From: Peromyscus leucopus
Lineage: Eukaryota; Chordata; Mammalia; Rodentia; Cricetidae
Assembly (NCBI RefSeq): GCF_004664715.2
Contig: NC_051086.1
Coordinates: 71,487,986-71,551,985 of the forward strand
DNA: 64,000 bases
Direction of reading: 5' to 3'
Under the pieces are notes generated by a model that searched no databases, was not told the DNA's origin, and saw only the letters and a list, made by a program, of their open reading frames with translations. The position numbers were made by a program, and so were the translations under genes. Shown here in pieces: positions 35,669 to 47,810 of the stretch. Every line of letters begins with the position of its first letter. Within the stretch, counting starts at the first letter, position 1.

Positions 35669-36429
35669 AGAGTAAAAGAGAAGAAAAAAAAAAAACTACA
35701 TTCACATTATACAGTTGGGGGTGAGGGTGGGACCTTTGGACAAGACTTTGACCTTGCTATGATTCAGAGCCATTTAGTCATCTATGCATTCCTTCACTCA
35801 AAACACATTCAATGAACCCCTAAAGACAACAAAAAATGTTGTGTGACAGGCAAAGCGCACAGCAAATCCTAAGCAGAGAAAGGAAATGTTGGTGAGGGCA
35901 GCTGTTTCTTGAGATGCAGTTAGTGTTGTGGATGAGAGCATAGGCCTTGGAGGCTAAATCCTGACTTTGTAACTTATTAGGTGCACAACCCTAAGAAGAA
36001 GCAGGGATGCTTTTGAGGTTATTGTGGGGCTAGAATAGAGTAGATGCCTGATAAAGAGCTACCATAAGAGGGAGGCAGTATGTAGCCGGGTGTTCCTGGG
36101 CAGCAGGAGGGCAGGGTGTGGTGAATAGTGACAAAGGAAGAAGATGCAGGGTTTATATGCAATTCCCTTTGGCCATTGCCCACCCTGTGGACAGAAGAGG
36201 AGGCCAGTACACTGGGACACTGAAGGTTACAAACAGCTTAAAGAACAGTGCGGTGACACAGACAGTTTTCACAAGACAGCACACACACCTAGCACCAGCT
36301 AACACCCCCTAAATTTAGAGTCACAGTCAGTGAGGTCAAATGACAGGGTCTCCAAAGTTGGGGAGCCAGCTCTGGGGATTTGCTTCGCTGTTGGCCCATG
36401 TTCTAGATTCTGCTCATCTAGAAAGGTCC
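35669..36429. other. Unique intergenic block
   Basis: No recognised repeat or exon. A weak MIR-like stretch may lie at 35,935-36,050 (CTTTGTAACTTATTAGGTGC), not certain. Confidence 0.4.
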
Positions 36430-37010
36430 ATTCCTGCTGTCTATGGCTGTGGTAAAATGGACCAAAACCAACTTGAGAGGAAAGGGTTTATTTGGCTTAT
36501 ATGTCCAGATCACAGTCTATCACTGAGAGAAGCCGAGGCAGGAACTCAAGCAGGGCAGGAACCTGGAGACAGGAACTGAAGCAGAGGAATGATGCTTACA
36601 GGCTTGATCCTCATGGCTTGCTCGTTTTTTTTTTTTTTTTTTTGGTTTTTCGAGACAGGGTTTCTCTGTGTAGCTTTGCGCCTTTTCCTGGAACTCACTT
36701 GGTAGCCCAGGCTGGCCTCGAACTCACAGAGATCCGCCTGCCTCTGCCTCCCAAGTGCTGGGATTAAAGGCGTGTGCCACCACTGCCCGGGCTATTGCTC
36801 GGTTTGTTTTTAACACATCTGAGGACCACCTGCACAGTGGTCATGCCACCCACAATGAGCTGGACCCTTCTGCATCAATCATGATCAACAAAACGCGCCC
36901 ACAGAGTTGCCTACAGGCCAATCTAGTGGAGGAACTTTCTCAGCTGAGGTTCCCTCTCTCAGGATGACTTTAGCTTGTGTCACTGACAACAACAACAACA
37001 AAACAAACAA
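36430..37010. repeat. Rodent repeat of the 3,421 family, interrupted by a B1
   Basis: Left part 36,430-36,624 (AGGAAAGGGTTTATTTGGCT, CAGGGCAGGAACCTGGAG) and right part 36,792-37,010 (CCACCCACAATGAGCTGGAC, CTACAGGCCAATCTAGTGG) read as one element on the opposite strand to the 3,421 copy. A minus B1 divides it at TTGCTCG. Confidence 0.55.
36625..36791 (-). repeat. Young B1 SINE nested in older repeat
   Basis: Poly-T, then GGTTTTTCGAGACAGGGTTT through GCCACCACTGCCCGGGC. TTGCTCG repeats on both sides. Confidence 0.9.
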
Positions 37011-37150
37011 CAAAAACCTAGCCAGCATACTTGACTGTCCCTGGAAGCAGTTGAGCCCTGGAACCAAGAAGAGCCATTTCCTTTCATAGGAACTGGAGAA
37101 TACACATCTCCAGAAAGCCAGAGTGAAGCTAGCTTCAAGATTAGGAGAGG

Positions 37151-37285
37151 GCTGAGCATGGTGGTGCATGCCTTTAGTCTCAGCACTTGGGAGGCAGAGG
37201 AAGGTGACTCTGTGAGTTCAAGGATAGCCTGGTCTACATGGTAAATCCCAGAACAGTGAGGACTACGTAGAGAGACCCTGTCTCC
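37151..37285 (+). repeat. B1 SINE that leads into the GAA tract
   Basis: GCTGAGCATGGTGGTGCATG through AGAGAGACCCTGTCTCCAAG. Its 3' A tail position is occupied by the expanded AAG tract. Confidence 0.85.
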
Positions 37286-37450
37286 AAGAAGAAGAAGAAG
37301 AAGAAGAAGAAGAAGAAGAAGAAGAAGAAGAAGAAGAAGAAGAAGAAGAAGAAGAAGAAGAAGAAGAAGAAAAAGAAGAAGAAGAAGAAGAAGAAGAAGA
37401 AGAAGAAGAAGAAGAAGAAGAAGAAGAAGAAGAAGAAGAAGAAGAAGAAA
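37286..37450 (+). repeat. Long (GAA/AAG)n microsatellite
   Basis: About 165 bp of AAG triplets with one visible interruption (AGAAAAAGAA near 37,370). It lies exactly where the A tail of a B1 should be. Confidence 0.97.
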
Positions 37451-38076
37451 AACAAAAAACTAGGATAGGCCTCTAGTCAGGTGGCCAATGAGGAGATGGA
37501 AGCAGAAGCCCCAGACAGGCTGATCAGGTTCATGATCACTGTCCTGAGCTTCTTTGGTCCTATTTGGAAGTGAGGCCCACTGAAGGCCAAGACTTCGCCC
37601 AACACAAATGGAGCTGAGGAGAATCTTCGCTGGGAGGATGCGAAGGAGAGCAAGGGTCAGAAGCCGTCAGCTCCAAGCTAAGGACAAGCAGGCACTGAGG
37701 CTCTGAGGGCCATTTCAAGTGAGAGAAGCCTCACTGGAGGAGCTGTCACTTGGGAGGATGGGGGTCAGGGCGCCTCCATTCTCGCTCCGTTGACTTGGCT
37801 CACTTCGTGTGACCTCTCCTTGGCCTCTGTTTGTTTTCAATAAAAGAAGATGGTTTTATTAATAAAACCTCAGAGATCCTTCATAGCTTAGAATTGTAAC
37901 ATCTCAACTCTACCAATGCCTGAGCTCTTAGGACTTGAAGAGTTGGGACTGGATCTAAATACTAAAAGGAACTCCAGAATAGCTAGGTCTGAGAAAGGGT
38001 GTGATGATGGTTAATGTCAACTTGATAGAATCTAGAATCACCTGGGAGACAGGTCTCTTGAGAATGCCTATAGGGG

Positions 38077-38077
<1 letters not shown>

Positions 38078-38131
<54 letters not shown>

Positions 38132-38322
38132 GATTTATTTTATGTGATTTTAGTATTCTGCCTGCATGTATATGTGTGTGTACCTTGTGTGAGCCCAGGC
38201 AAGAGGGAGTTGAATGCCCTGAGTTGGGAGAGGTTGCTACCTGTCATGTGGGTGGTGGGACCTGAACTCGGGTCCTCTGCAAGAACAAGTGCTCTTAATG
38301 CCTGAGCCATCTCTCCATCCCT
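38078..38322. repeat. (TC)n microsatellite followed by B3-like SINE
   Basis: TC dinucleotides fill 38,078-38,129. 38,130-38,322 is an inverse B3 (GACCTGAACTCGGGTCCTCT ... GAGCCATCTCTCCATCCC). Confidence 0.8.
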
Positions 38323-38432
38323 GTAGGGATTGCGATGATCTTGACTGCATTAACTGAGGCAGGAAAACCTTTCCACTTGGGTGGCACCATTCCATGGCTG
38401 GAATTCTGGACTGTGTACGTGATAAGGAGGCT

Positions 38433-38433
<1 letters not shown>

Positions 38434-38466
<33 letters not shown>
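38434..38466 (+). repeat. (CAG)n microsatellite, 11 units
   Basis: Pure AGC/CAG triplets for 33 bp within an older interspersed repeat. Not in a gene. Confidence 0.95.
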
Positions 38467-38645
38467 TGCCGTCTCTCTGCTTCCAGATGGATGTGATGTG
38501 AACATCTGCTTCAAGCATCTTCTACCTTGATTCCCCACCGTGGGGGACTGTACCCGTGAACAGCAAGCCAAAGGTAAGCCCTTTCCCTTCACTTGCTTTT
38601 GTCAGAGTATTTTAATTGTACTAACAGATAAAGAAATGAATACAA

Positions 38646-38823
38646 GCCAGGCGGTGGTGGCGCACACCTTTAATCCCAGCCCTCGGGAGGAAGAGGCAGG
38701 CGGATCTCTGTGAGTTCGAGGCCAGCCTGGTCTACAGAGCGAGATCCAAGACAGGCACCAAAACTACACGGAGAAACCCTGTCTTGAAAAACCAAAAAGA
38801 AAAAAAAAAAGAAAAGAAAAGAA
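38646..38823 (+). repeat. Young B1 SINE with 12-nt target duplication
   Basis: GCCAGGCGGTGGTGGCGCAC through an A/G-rich tail. AAATGAATACAA is at 38,634-38,645 and 38,824-38,835. Confidence 0.92.
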
Positions 38824-38835
38824 AAATGAATACAA

Positions 38836-40654
38836 AGGGCTATTCACAGCTCTCAACCCTCAGGTCATGTGAGTGCTTCCGAAGATGTAGGAAAGGAATA
38901 TGGGGAAAAAGTAATGGAGGCAGGTAAGGCAGATGGCCTGCCCAAGCTCCTGACACCTCCAGAGCAAAGTTAGCTTTCTTTTGTTCTTCTCCTAACTCAT
39001 GCTACCTCAGGAGCCCGTGGAAAAGCTGCATTATAATCGATAGCCTCATAAATAAGTGAAGAGGCGACATAAAACACCATGCCTCCAGTACAGGGCTTCC
39101 TCGGGAGAACGGACCTCGACCCACTTCTGCTCAACATCCTGACTTCCTTCGGCAGTTTCCGAAGGGAGGGAACTCTTAAGAGTCATCTCAGGCATGCCTC
39201 CGCTTCTGTGCTGGCCTCTATGCACCCTCATCCAAGAGGTCAAGAGCTGAGGAGCTGAGAAATGCGCTTTTTCCTACCACGCCACCCAGGTGAGGACACG
39301 CTCTCCTATCAGTCTCCAATAGGCAGGCTGCACCTACCCTTCATCATGGCCTCCTTTATTCTCTCCCTCCTGGTACACTTTTCCCTCTGTGTTCAGCTCT
39401 GGCCTTCTGCTTCTCACCTCCTCAGGCTTCGTGACTTTCTTTGGACAATGGCTTTTAGAGCACATAGAATCAGCAGGAAGAGGAAAGCAACTGACCCCCA
39501 CCCCTCTGTCCCCAATTATAACCACCTCAGAAGCCTCCGTGTGGGTTGTAAATGAGAAGGTCTGAAGGAGAGAAATGCATTTCTGAGCATAAGACACCAA
39601 GACTCCAGTAACTGACTTCACAAAACAGCCATGTGTGAACCAGCGAGTTGACAGGAAGGCATTTCTTTTTGTCCGTGACTTCTCGACACCTGTAGGAGGC
39701 ATGGCGGTCTTTGAGCTCACTATAAGCACTAAGGAAATGTGGAACGTTAGCACACAGGGTTGTTCCTCCCAGGAGAGGAATGCAATACCTGTTATCTGCC
39801 AGAAAGCTGGAGCACATGTGCTCCCTAGCCCGTGACCTCTGCACTACCGTGTGGCCAGAGATTTTTCCGCCACCAGATCCTCCCCCAGACCCTATCATAA
39901 GCTTGTTCTTCTCGGTCAATCTACAGAACCCATCTTTATGGACTTTACCAAGAGTTTTGATGGAGTCACGTCTGGTGTGTGTTTAGCTTACCTTGTTCCT
40001 CAAGGAGATGTATGTATGCTTTGTTGTGCATGACGGATTGAGTTAATTATCAGCAGAATAGTTTGCACCAAATTGTCCTGTGCTTAAATATGTTTAAAAT
40101 AAACCACTTGGGCTCAGACTCCTGAAGTTTGAACCAACACCGGCTACTGAGTCCAGCTGACCCTGACTGCTTTTTGGCCTCTCTACAGCCTTCTAAGGCC
40201 AAAGGGACCCCTGAATACTGTAACAAGAGCAAACCTCCAACAAACACCCCAGACCAAAATGGTGGCCATTCCTGTGTGGAGACAGACAGCAACCTTCTGA
40301 GTGCGCCTTAAAACTCCTCAGAGCTCTCCTCTGCTGTGCTGCCTCAGTTTCCCTTCCACTCTGGCCATGGCGCAAGTTGCCCCCAGAACTAACGGTGTTC
40401 AGTGTTGCTGGGGTGGTTGGCATGCAGAAAGGAGTTGTAGGGTTATATGCCAGCCCTCCTTGTCCTCAGTTACTCTGTCCTGGTGAATTCCTTTAAGTCC
40501 TGACTAGGAGACCTCTTACTTGCTCTCTGTCTGATCTATGCATGTGATGTTTGGAATGAGGTTTCCCTGTGAGTTACCATGGCAGGGATTTACTCATGTG
40601 TACCACTCAGATGCAACATCCAAAGTCATCTTTCCTTTTGTTTGTTTAGTTGGG
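38836..40654. other. SINE-free unique block
   Basis: About 1.8 kb without any repeat that I recognise. Short frames on both strands overlap and look random. Could hold conserved non-coding sequence. Confidence 0.55.
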
Positions 40655-40826
40655 TTTTTTTTTTGTTTGTTTGTTTGTTTTTTTTGAGACAGGATTTCTC
40701 TGTGTAACCTTGGCTGTCCTGGAACTCGCTCTGTAGACCAGGCTGGCCTCAAACTCAAGACAAGAGATCCGCCTGCCTCTGCCTCCCGAGTAATGGGATT
40801 AAAGGTGTGCACCCCCACCCCTCAGC
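40655..40826 (-). repeat. B1 SINE
   Basis: TTTG-rich tail, TTGAGACAGGATTTCTCTGT through GGGATTAAAGGTGTGCACCC, with an 8-10 bp internal addition (CAAGACAAGAG). Confidence 0.85.
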
Positions 40827-41180
40827 TGTCCTCTTATCTGAAGGAGGCCATCAGGATGATGCCTCTGTAGTCCCCCATCAGCCCTCCCCAGGACACATGT
40901 GAGCAACAGTGTTGTTCTGAGACATCTATACTGGCCTTCCCAGCCCCAGCACTGAGGATGCGGGCTTGACTGTTTCAGGATGGTGCTCTGCCTCAGAGGT
41001 GGTTGGCAACCAGGCATTTGGCTCTGGCTTGACCCGACAGAAAGTAGCTTTAGTACCCCCAGGAAGTGGCACAGAATTATCTGTCTGGTCCCTTGCAAGA
41101 GGCAAAAGTAGCCATTATCTCAGGTTAGCAGACCTGGAAAGCTGGTCACTAGTTTACAAAGCTGCTTTGAGACCTGCTCC

Positions 41181-41455
41181 ATGGTAGCCCAGGCTGGCCT
41201 TGAATTCCTGATCCTCCCAACCTCAGCCTCCTAACTGCTGAGAGTACAGGTGTGCGTACCATGCCTGGTGGTAAACAATGGATTCCTGACCCTACAATCT
41301 ATAATACCTGGACCTAGTGGTCCCTGCCCCTAATCCCAGCACTCAGGAGGTGGGTACAGTCAAGTAGGATTACTCAGTGAGTTCAAGAGTCTCAAAGAAT
41401 ACCAAGGACTAGAAACGGAGCTTGGTAGGAGGGCACCTGCCCAATACGCCACAGC
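41181..41455. repeat. Two degraded B1/B4-like SINEs
   Basis: 41,181-41,270 is inverse (TAGCCCAGGCTGGCCTTGAA). 41,306-41,455 is forward (CCTAATCCCAGCACTCAGGA) and leads into a CA tract. Confidence 0.55.

Positions 41456-41456
<1 letters not shown>

Positions 41457-41502
<46 letters not shown>
41457..41502 (+). repeat. (CA)n microsatellite
   Basis: About 23 CA units at the tail of a B4-like SINE. Confidence 0.98.
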
Positions 41503-41507
<5 letters not shown>

Positions 41508-42059
41508 TAGAGTGACGCAGCAACATCTGGTCTTAGCTCTAACAGCCAAAAGTTCCAGGCTGCTCTGGCACAGAGGCCCACACTTAGAGTGCCCAGCCCT
41601 TGCTCTCCAGTAGGGCCCTGAGGTCCAGCCCCAGGCTCCTGGCTCTACCCAGAAACACAGGCTGGGGCTGGCGCCCAACACATGGGTTGTGGCTGTCACC
41701 AGAGAGGAGCTGGCAGCCGACACAGCAGACTATGTTTTCTTTGCAGGCTGAGGGTAACCGGAGGAAGCTGAGAAGTCTGCTCTGCTTCGAGGACGAGAGG
41801 AATAGAGGATCAGAGAACCAGGCAAGGCCAGCAGCTTGCCGAAGGGAGGAATCCTCTAACTTCTAAGATAAACATGGAATGGAGACCAAAGATGGGTGGG
41901 GTGCTAAGGCCCCACAAAATCCCTGGGTCCTGTGAGGAGCTATTCAAGTGTGTCGTGGTGGTAGCTAGCTAGCACTTATGAAATGTCTTGCGCTAACCAC
42001 TATGCCCAAAGCTAGGTTATACTAGGAAGTCGGTGTGTACAGAGGCTGGGAACATCAGT

Positions 42060-42215
42060 CTACACAACACACAACCCGGCTCAAGTCTTTGACTTTGCTC
42101 CTCACTAGCTCTGTGACCTTGAATAAGTTACTTAAGGACCCCATGTCTCAGGTGCTTCATCAATAAAATGGGAATGCTAATAGCAGCACCCATTGAAACC
42201 CAGAAGATCAAGAGC
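42060..42215 (+). repeat. MIR SINE (ancient, mammal-wide)
   Basis: The MIR core is visible: CTAGCTCTGTGACCTTGAAT, AAGTTACTTAAGGACC, TCAATAAAATGGGAATGCTA. A second MIR-like stretch lies at 42,270-42,365 (TCTGAAGTAGATCTCATTAA). Survival of such old DNA suggests a slowly turned-over block. Confidence 0.7.
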
Positions 42216-42365
42216 ATTGCCATCCATAAAGCTCTTAGAACATTGCCTGTAGTAAGCTTTGGCTATTCTGATTCCGTTGAATCGTCACACAAAGCTCTGA
42301 AGTAGATCTCATTAACTGTGGAGGCTCCGGGAAGCTGAATGACTCTCCTGAGATCCCCAGGTCTG

Positions 42366-45170
42366 TTTGACTGACAGAGCCTGAGTGTCCCTCTAAGTGC
42401 CCCTAGCCTGTCCCCATCTTTGGGAGGATGTAGATTCGCAAAAGCTAGCTCTTGTGTCCCATAGCCATTCTGGCTTGGAAACCACTGCCTCTGCACCAGA
42501 ACTGGAACAAAAGTGATCTCCACCCTGCCTAGGAGGCCTGCCGGATTGGCCCCTGGGCCCAGCCCGCAGGTCCCTCCCACTGACTATGGCAACAGCCAGA
42601 ACTGGGAGCCTCCTAGGTGCTACACCTGCATCAGCCGCCCCAGGCCTCCCTTGGGGCCTCTCCCTTCAAACCACAGCGTCCCCACCCCACCCCCACCCCA
42701 GGTGGGATGCTGGCGCCTCAGCCTGGAGGGACCCTTCTCATTTCCAGGATAAACAGACTGTCATCCTGGCCCAGCCCTCTGCGGGCTGGCTGCTCCCCGC
42801 CCCCTCAATCCGCAGTGCACAGCCCGCTCTGTTCTCCTGCCAACTTGGCAGCTCGCTGCTGCTGCTGTTACTATCAACACCTCTGAGGGAAAAGGGAGAG
42901 AAGTCGGCTCTGATCGCCTAGTGCACTGAGCAACAAATTCACGTTGAGCCAGAGCACTCTGGAATGTCTCCCAAGCTCCGAAGGCTCCGGGTGGGGCAAG
43001 GTAGGATCCGTGTAACAGAAAACAGATAGGGCTGGAGATCAGCCCTGGGTCGGATCCGAACAGCCCCCTAGCAGGACCACTGGAACCAGGCGAGGACACA
43101 AGAACACCCCCCCACCCCGTGCGCGCGCGCGCCCCCGCAGCCCCCACCAGGGAGTGCGGAGCTGGGTGGGTGGGTGGGGGTGGGTAGGAAGAGCTGCTGG
43201 AGGCTGCGGCCTCGGAGGCAAAGGCGGTAAATGGATCTTGCTTTCACCTCAGCCCTTGCCACAGTCCAAGGAATGTGGATGGCTTCAATTCAAGCGATGG
43301 TGGATCAGGATTTTGTGGTCTGAATAGGAAAATGTTTTGTTTTGTGGTCGTTTTTCATTTTGTTTTTGTTTTTTTCCTTTAGACTGTCAGTTTAGCAATG
43401 TGTGAACTGGTTCTTTTCCTTCCATCATCCTTGGACTCCTCTCCCAGTTTAGACTGGGAGTCGGAGGGAGCTCACTTTCTAAACAGTGGGAAGCTTCCCA
43501 GGGTCAACCTTATCTTTAACCCCCCCCCCCCCCCCACCAGTGCCACGCAGGCCCAGCCCATTGACTTCATGAAGCTCCTGGTGCCTGTCTCTGTCTCCTG
43601 CTAGGGCTCCCGGGACCCAGTCGTCAAGAACCAAGAACTTCAAGGACCCAAGGCACAGTCCGCTGATAGGTCAGTCACCCATGTCCTACAGGACCAAGAG
43701 GTGATCTCTGTGCAGCCTTTCCCAGGAGGAAGGCCTTTCCAGCTTTCTCCCTGCTAGCTAAGGTAAAGCCTGTACTTCCTGCCCTAGGGCCTTTGGTATC
43801 AGCCGCGGTGATTGGCTCAGTGGACTCGCCTAAATCCAACACCAGCAGGCTGCCCAACCCACCCAAGAATGTGGTCCCGGTTCAAAGCCCCTTATAATCA
43901 GCCTGTTTGCTTTTCTATAACACACAGAGAACTTCAGGCACCTCAATGGGCTACAGACTACAGGGATGAAGACGTGAAAACGATGTCTGTATACTGACTG
44001 GGTTGTGCTCTCCTGCGCCCTCTCCAGATGTGCCCTCGCCCAGATGTGTAACTGATAGTAAGATAATTTCCAGCCCCAGGGATCTGAAAGCCCTCACCCT
44101 CCTGCTAAGAACTACCCAGCTCCCCAGAAAACCTTCATACTATCCCGGGGCCTGGCCACAGGAAAGAACTCACTCTGCAGGCTGGAATGGAAATAAACCC
44201 TGAGAGGCTGCACCTGTGAGCAGCCCCTCAGATGATGCCCTGTCAGCGTTTCCATGACAAACTCGTATTTCCGGATGCTTCTCTTCCAGCTTGAAGAGCG
44301 TGCCTCTCGGCGAGGCTTGATACTGAAAATGCATTCATAATTTTTTTCCCAAAAAAAGATTGCACGCTCCATAAAAATTTACACTCTCCGTATATGTTTT
44401 TGCTCTTTATTCTGAGAGTTTTGGAGTTTAACATTTGTTATGGGTTACATGAAGATATCTGAAACACACATTGGCAAGGTCTGTGGTGCAGAACTACCGA
44501 TGAATATATTCTACACGATGTGGTAAGACCTACCCCTGCAGGAAGACATCTTCTGCGACCCTTTGCTTGTCTCAAGGCCTGAAATTCCAGTAGCGTTTTC
44601 TACTTTTGTGCTCGAAAGAGTCCCCAGCCCCAAGTGTCCACTGTAACAATGCACATCCCTCTAACAGCTGACTCTGGAAAGCCACCAGCTCCCAGCTGAT
44701 AAGGGGTGAGTAGAACAATTGTGAGGCATCTGGAAGGTCAGGGGAAGGGCAGAAAGGGCCGGAAAATAGAAGGTGGAAGTTTCTGGACAGGTTACATATT
44801 TTATAGTTTAATATTGGTAGGCTTACCTCTAAGACACGTGTACGCATGCATTCACACACAGGGACACACATACACAGGCACATAGACAGAGACACACGCT
44901 TGCACAGAGAGAGGGAGAGAAAGAGGTGTAGACGTGCACACAGAGAGACAGAGGCACTGGAGCAAGCACACGTGGAGAGGAGCTCGTGCACACACAGAGA
45001 TGCACTTGTGCACACAGATGCACTCCTGCACACAGAGACAAAGGCAGAGACATGCATGCATTTACTCACCACTGAGAGAGAGAATGGTCCTCTGCCTTCC
45101 ACCTGGGCTGCGTCATGCTGACCATTCCCACAGTTAAAAAAAAAAAGTTTCAATAACTAAAAGTAACTTT
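42366..45170. other. SINE-poor block with GC-rich patch
   Basis: 42,500-43,250 is GC-rich with a short GCGCGC run (43,122-43,133). A poly-C run is at 43,520-43,535. 44,840-45,070 is an imperfect CACA/GAGA-rich low-complexity stretch. No exon recognised. Confidence 0.55.
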
Positions 45171-45182
45171 AAAAGGAATTTC

Positions 45183-45354
45183 CAAGGCTGGAGAGATGGC
45201 TCCGTGGTTAAGAGCACTGTTCTTCTAGAGGAACCAGGTTCAATTCCCAGCACCCACATGGCAGCTCACAACTGTCTGTAACTCCAGTTCAAGGGGATCT
45301 GACACCTTCACACCAATGCACATAAAATAAAGTTAAAAAATAATAATAAATAAT
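45183..45354 (+). repeat. B2 SINE with 12-nt target duplication
   Basis: GGCTGGAGAGATGGCTCCGT through an AATAAT tail. AAAAGGAATTTC is at 45,171-45,182 and 45,355-45,366. Confidence 0.92.
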
Positions 45355-45382
45355 AAAAGGAATTTCAATCATTTTATCTTTT

Positions 45383-45533
45383 TTTTTTTTTTTCGAGACA
45401 GGGTTTCTCTGTGTAGCTTTGCGCCTTTCCTGGAGCTCACTTGGTAGCCCAGGCTGGCCTCGAACTCACAGAGATCCGCCTGGCTCTGCCTCCCGAGTGC
45501 TGGGATTAAAGGCGTGCGCCACCACCGCCCGGC
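45383..45533 (-). repeat. Young B1 SINE with 13-nt target duplication
   Basis: Poly-T, then CGAGACAGGGTTTCTCTGTG through CCACCACCGCCCGGC. CATTTTATCTTTT is at 45,370-45,382 and 45,534-45,546. It landed just after the B2. Confidence 0.92.
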
Positions 45534-45555
45534 CATTTTATCTTTTAAATTGTTT

Positions 45556-45823
45556 AATATAGTCTCATGTAGCCAGGCTGGCTTCGAACTCAGTATTCTG
45601 TTTCTCCCACATCCACTTCCAAGTGCTGGCATTACACATGAGTGGGCTACTACATCCAGCTTAGGGTTTGTTTTTTTGACACAGGATTCTCTGTGTGTAG
45701 TTCTGGCTGTCCTGAAACTCCATTTGTAGCCCAGGCTAGCCTCAAACTCACAGAGATAGATCCACCTGCTTCTGCCTCCCAAGTGCTGAGATTAAAGGCG
45801 TGCGCCGCCACCACCGCCTGGCT
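45556..45823 (-). repeat. Old B1-like remnant and a B1 SINE
   Basis: 45,556-45,660 is strongly diverged (AGCCAGGCTGGCTTCGAACT). 45,666-45,823 is a clear inverse B1 with a GCCGCCACCACCGCC expansion at its head. Confidence 0.7.
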
Positions 45824-46394
45824 CCAGCTTAGTTTTGTATTTCCCTATTTGTTTTCTTTTCTTTCTTTTAATTTTTTATTTTTTAGGTTAGTTTGTTTAG
45901 TTTTATCTTTTGAATTGATAGGGTCACTTTGCAGTGTTTTCTTAAAGTACCTTTCTCTCATATCCAGAGCTTTCACATGCCCAAAGCTACCATTCTCTAG
46001 CACTCTAGCATCTCCACAAGGTCAAAACAGAAAACTCAGTTATGTCCCAAAAGAAGACCAAGTTAGCCACCAGCAAACTCCAGCGATTCTGGAAAAGCCT
46101 TTCCCTACCTTAAATCCACATACATTCCCGCTCCCATGCCTGAACTGATCAGACTTGAGCACACTGTCTTCCAAATTGACACATCACTGGAAGGGAAGGA
46201 TAACTCTGCCTTAAGGCCAAGTGTAAATATTGCTTCCTGAAAGAGGTTCAGATTGATTAATATTTCCATTATGTGCAAGACGCTGCACTAAACCCACTGG
46301 ACGATGTTTCAGTCCCAGCTCTTACCCTTGAGTATGAGTACATTGAATACCAAGGGAAGGAAGAAAATGCTGAGAACTGGGGAAAGATGTACCA

Positions 46395-46880
46395 AAAGTG
46401 GGGCTGCAGGACAGGTCTGTCAGCAAAGTGCTGGCCCTGCAAACATGAGGTTCTGTGTTTGATCCCCAGCTCCCACATGAAAACCCACATGCTGGCCATA
46501 CCACATCTGGAGACTCAGAGACAGTGGGTTCTTTCCAAATCCGTCAGCAATCTTGACAAAAGAACCCTGCACCTCGCCGGCCGGGCGGTGGTGGCGTATG
46601 CCTTTAATCCCAGCACTCGGGAGGCAGAGCCGGACGGATCTCTGTGAGTTCAAGGCCAACCTGGGCTACAGAGTGAGTTCCAGAAAAGGAGCAAAACTAC
46701 ACAGAGAAACCCTGTCTCGAAACCGCCCCCCCAACCAAAAAAACAAAAAACCCTGCACCAAAAAACCAGCTAGGCAGCTCCTGAGGTCAGTGTCCTCCAC
46801 TGACCTCTGACCTCTACATGCATTCACATCTAGGGTGCGTGCACGCCACACACATACATACACAAGCATCCATGCACATG
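46395..46880 (+). repeat. RSINE/B4-like SINE split by a young B1
   Basis: 46,395-46,560 (GGGGCTGCAGGACAGGTCTG, TGTTTGATCCCCAGCTCCCA) and 46,748-46,880 (TGACCTCTACATGCATTCAC and an AC-rich tail) are halves of one SINE. 46,577-46,747 is a B1 (GCCGGCCGGGCGGTGGTGGC) flanked by ACCCTGCACC repeats. Confidence 0.65.
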
Positions 46881-47065
46881 CACACAAAAGCCCAGGAGGA
46901 AGAAAGACTGCTCATTCTGGGCTCTGGAGAGGTTCTGGCTTAGAGAAACAAACGGGAGGCAGAAGCAGACAAGGTCCCACAGAGGAAAGAGAGGAGAGCA
47001 GAAGATGCAGAGAGTTAAACCCGAGGCACACTCGATCTTTCAGGACTACAAAAAGGGAGAAAGAA

Positions 47066-47219
47066 CCAGTCATGGTGTCTCATGCCTTTAATCCCAGCAC
47101 TCAGGAGGCAGAGGCAGGCGGATCTCTGAGTTCAAGGCCAGCCTGATCTATGAAGTGAGTTCCAGAACAGCTGGGGCCACACAGAGAAACGCTGTCTTGA
47201 AAAACCAGGAAAAAAAAAG
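47066..47219 (+). repeat. B1 SINE
   Basis: CAGTCATGGTGTCTCATGCC through AGAAACGCTGTCTTGAAAAA. Confidence 0.85.
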
Positions 47220-47516
47220 AAAAGAAAGGGGAGGAAGTGGATCTAGACAAGTAGGTAGAGAAGGAGCAGCTAGTGAGGCAGGAAGGTGACTCCAGAGTCC
47301 GGGGAGCAACTGAAGAAAGTGATGAAGACAAAAAGAAAGGATGGGTCAAGCAAGAATGGAAAATGAACCCTCAAATCTGTCAACATGGAAGTCGTTGGGG
47401 ACCTCAGGAAACGTGGTTTTGATGTCACAGTTGGGACAGAAGCCTGCTTGGAGTGTAGATAGAATAGAAGTGGGAAAGTAGAAACAGTATAGATATATCT
47501 TTTCCTTTTTAGAGAT

Positions 47517-47758
47517 TTATTATTATTTAAAATCTTTTTATTTATGTCATGAGTGTTTGCCTGTGTATACCACAAGCATTTCCAGTGTCCACAGAAGCTA
47601 GAAGAGGGTATCAGCTCCCCGAGGAGTGGAGTTATAGATGGTTATGAGCAGCCATTGGGGTGCTGGGAATCAAACCCAGGTCTTCTGGAAAAACAGCCAA
47701 TGATCTTAACAGTTGAGCCATTTCCTCAGCTACTATTCTTATCATTTAAATTTTTGTG

Positions 47759-47810
<52 letters not shown>

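Larger units (their letters stand above)
38005..38630. repeat. Rodent repeat split by a TC tract and a B3-like SINE, carrying a CAG tract
   Basis: 38,005-38,077 (GATGGTTAATGTCAACTTGA) and 38,323-38,630 (GTGGCACCATTCCATGGCTG, AAGCCCTTTCCCTTCACTTG) are parts of one rodent repeat. Between them lie a TC microsatellite and a minus B3-like SINE. The CAG tract at 38,434-38,466 is inside the right part. Confidence 0.5.

Noticed and set aside
37234..37455. Minus-strand poly-Phe frame
   Set aside because: Translation of the GAA/TTC microsatellite.
39334..39919. Overlapping 130-139-codon minus-strand frames
   Set aside because: Unique DNA, but no homology that I recognise, no splice signals in place, and they overlap in different frames; likely chance.
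44572..45153. 193-codon minus-strand frame rich in Cys, Ser, Val and Leu
   Set aside because: It covers an imperfect CACA/GAGA low-complexity stretch; the repetitive Cys-Val-Ser-Leu pattern is a microsatellite translation.
46553..46810. Frame with LCEFEASLVYRVSSR-like sequence, repeated at many sites
   Set aside because: The recurrent peptide comes from B1 SINEs in one frame; the same occurs at 4,638, 6,319, 24,051, 30,538, 32,376, 45,369 and others.
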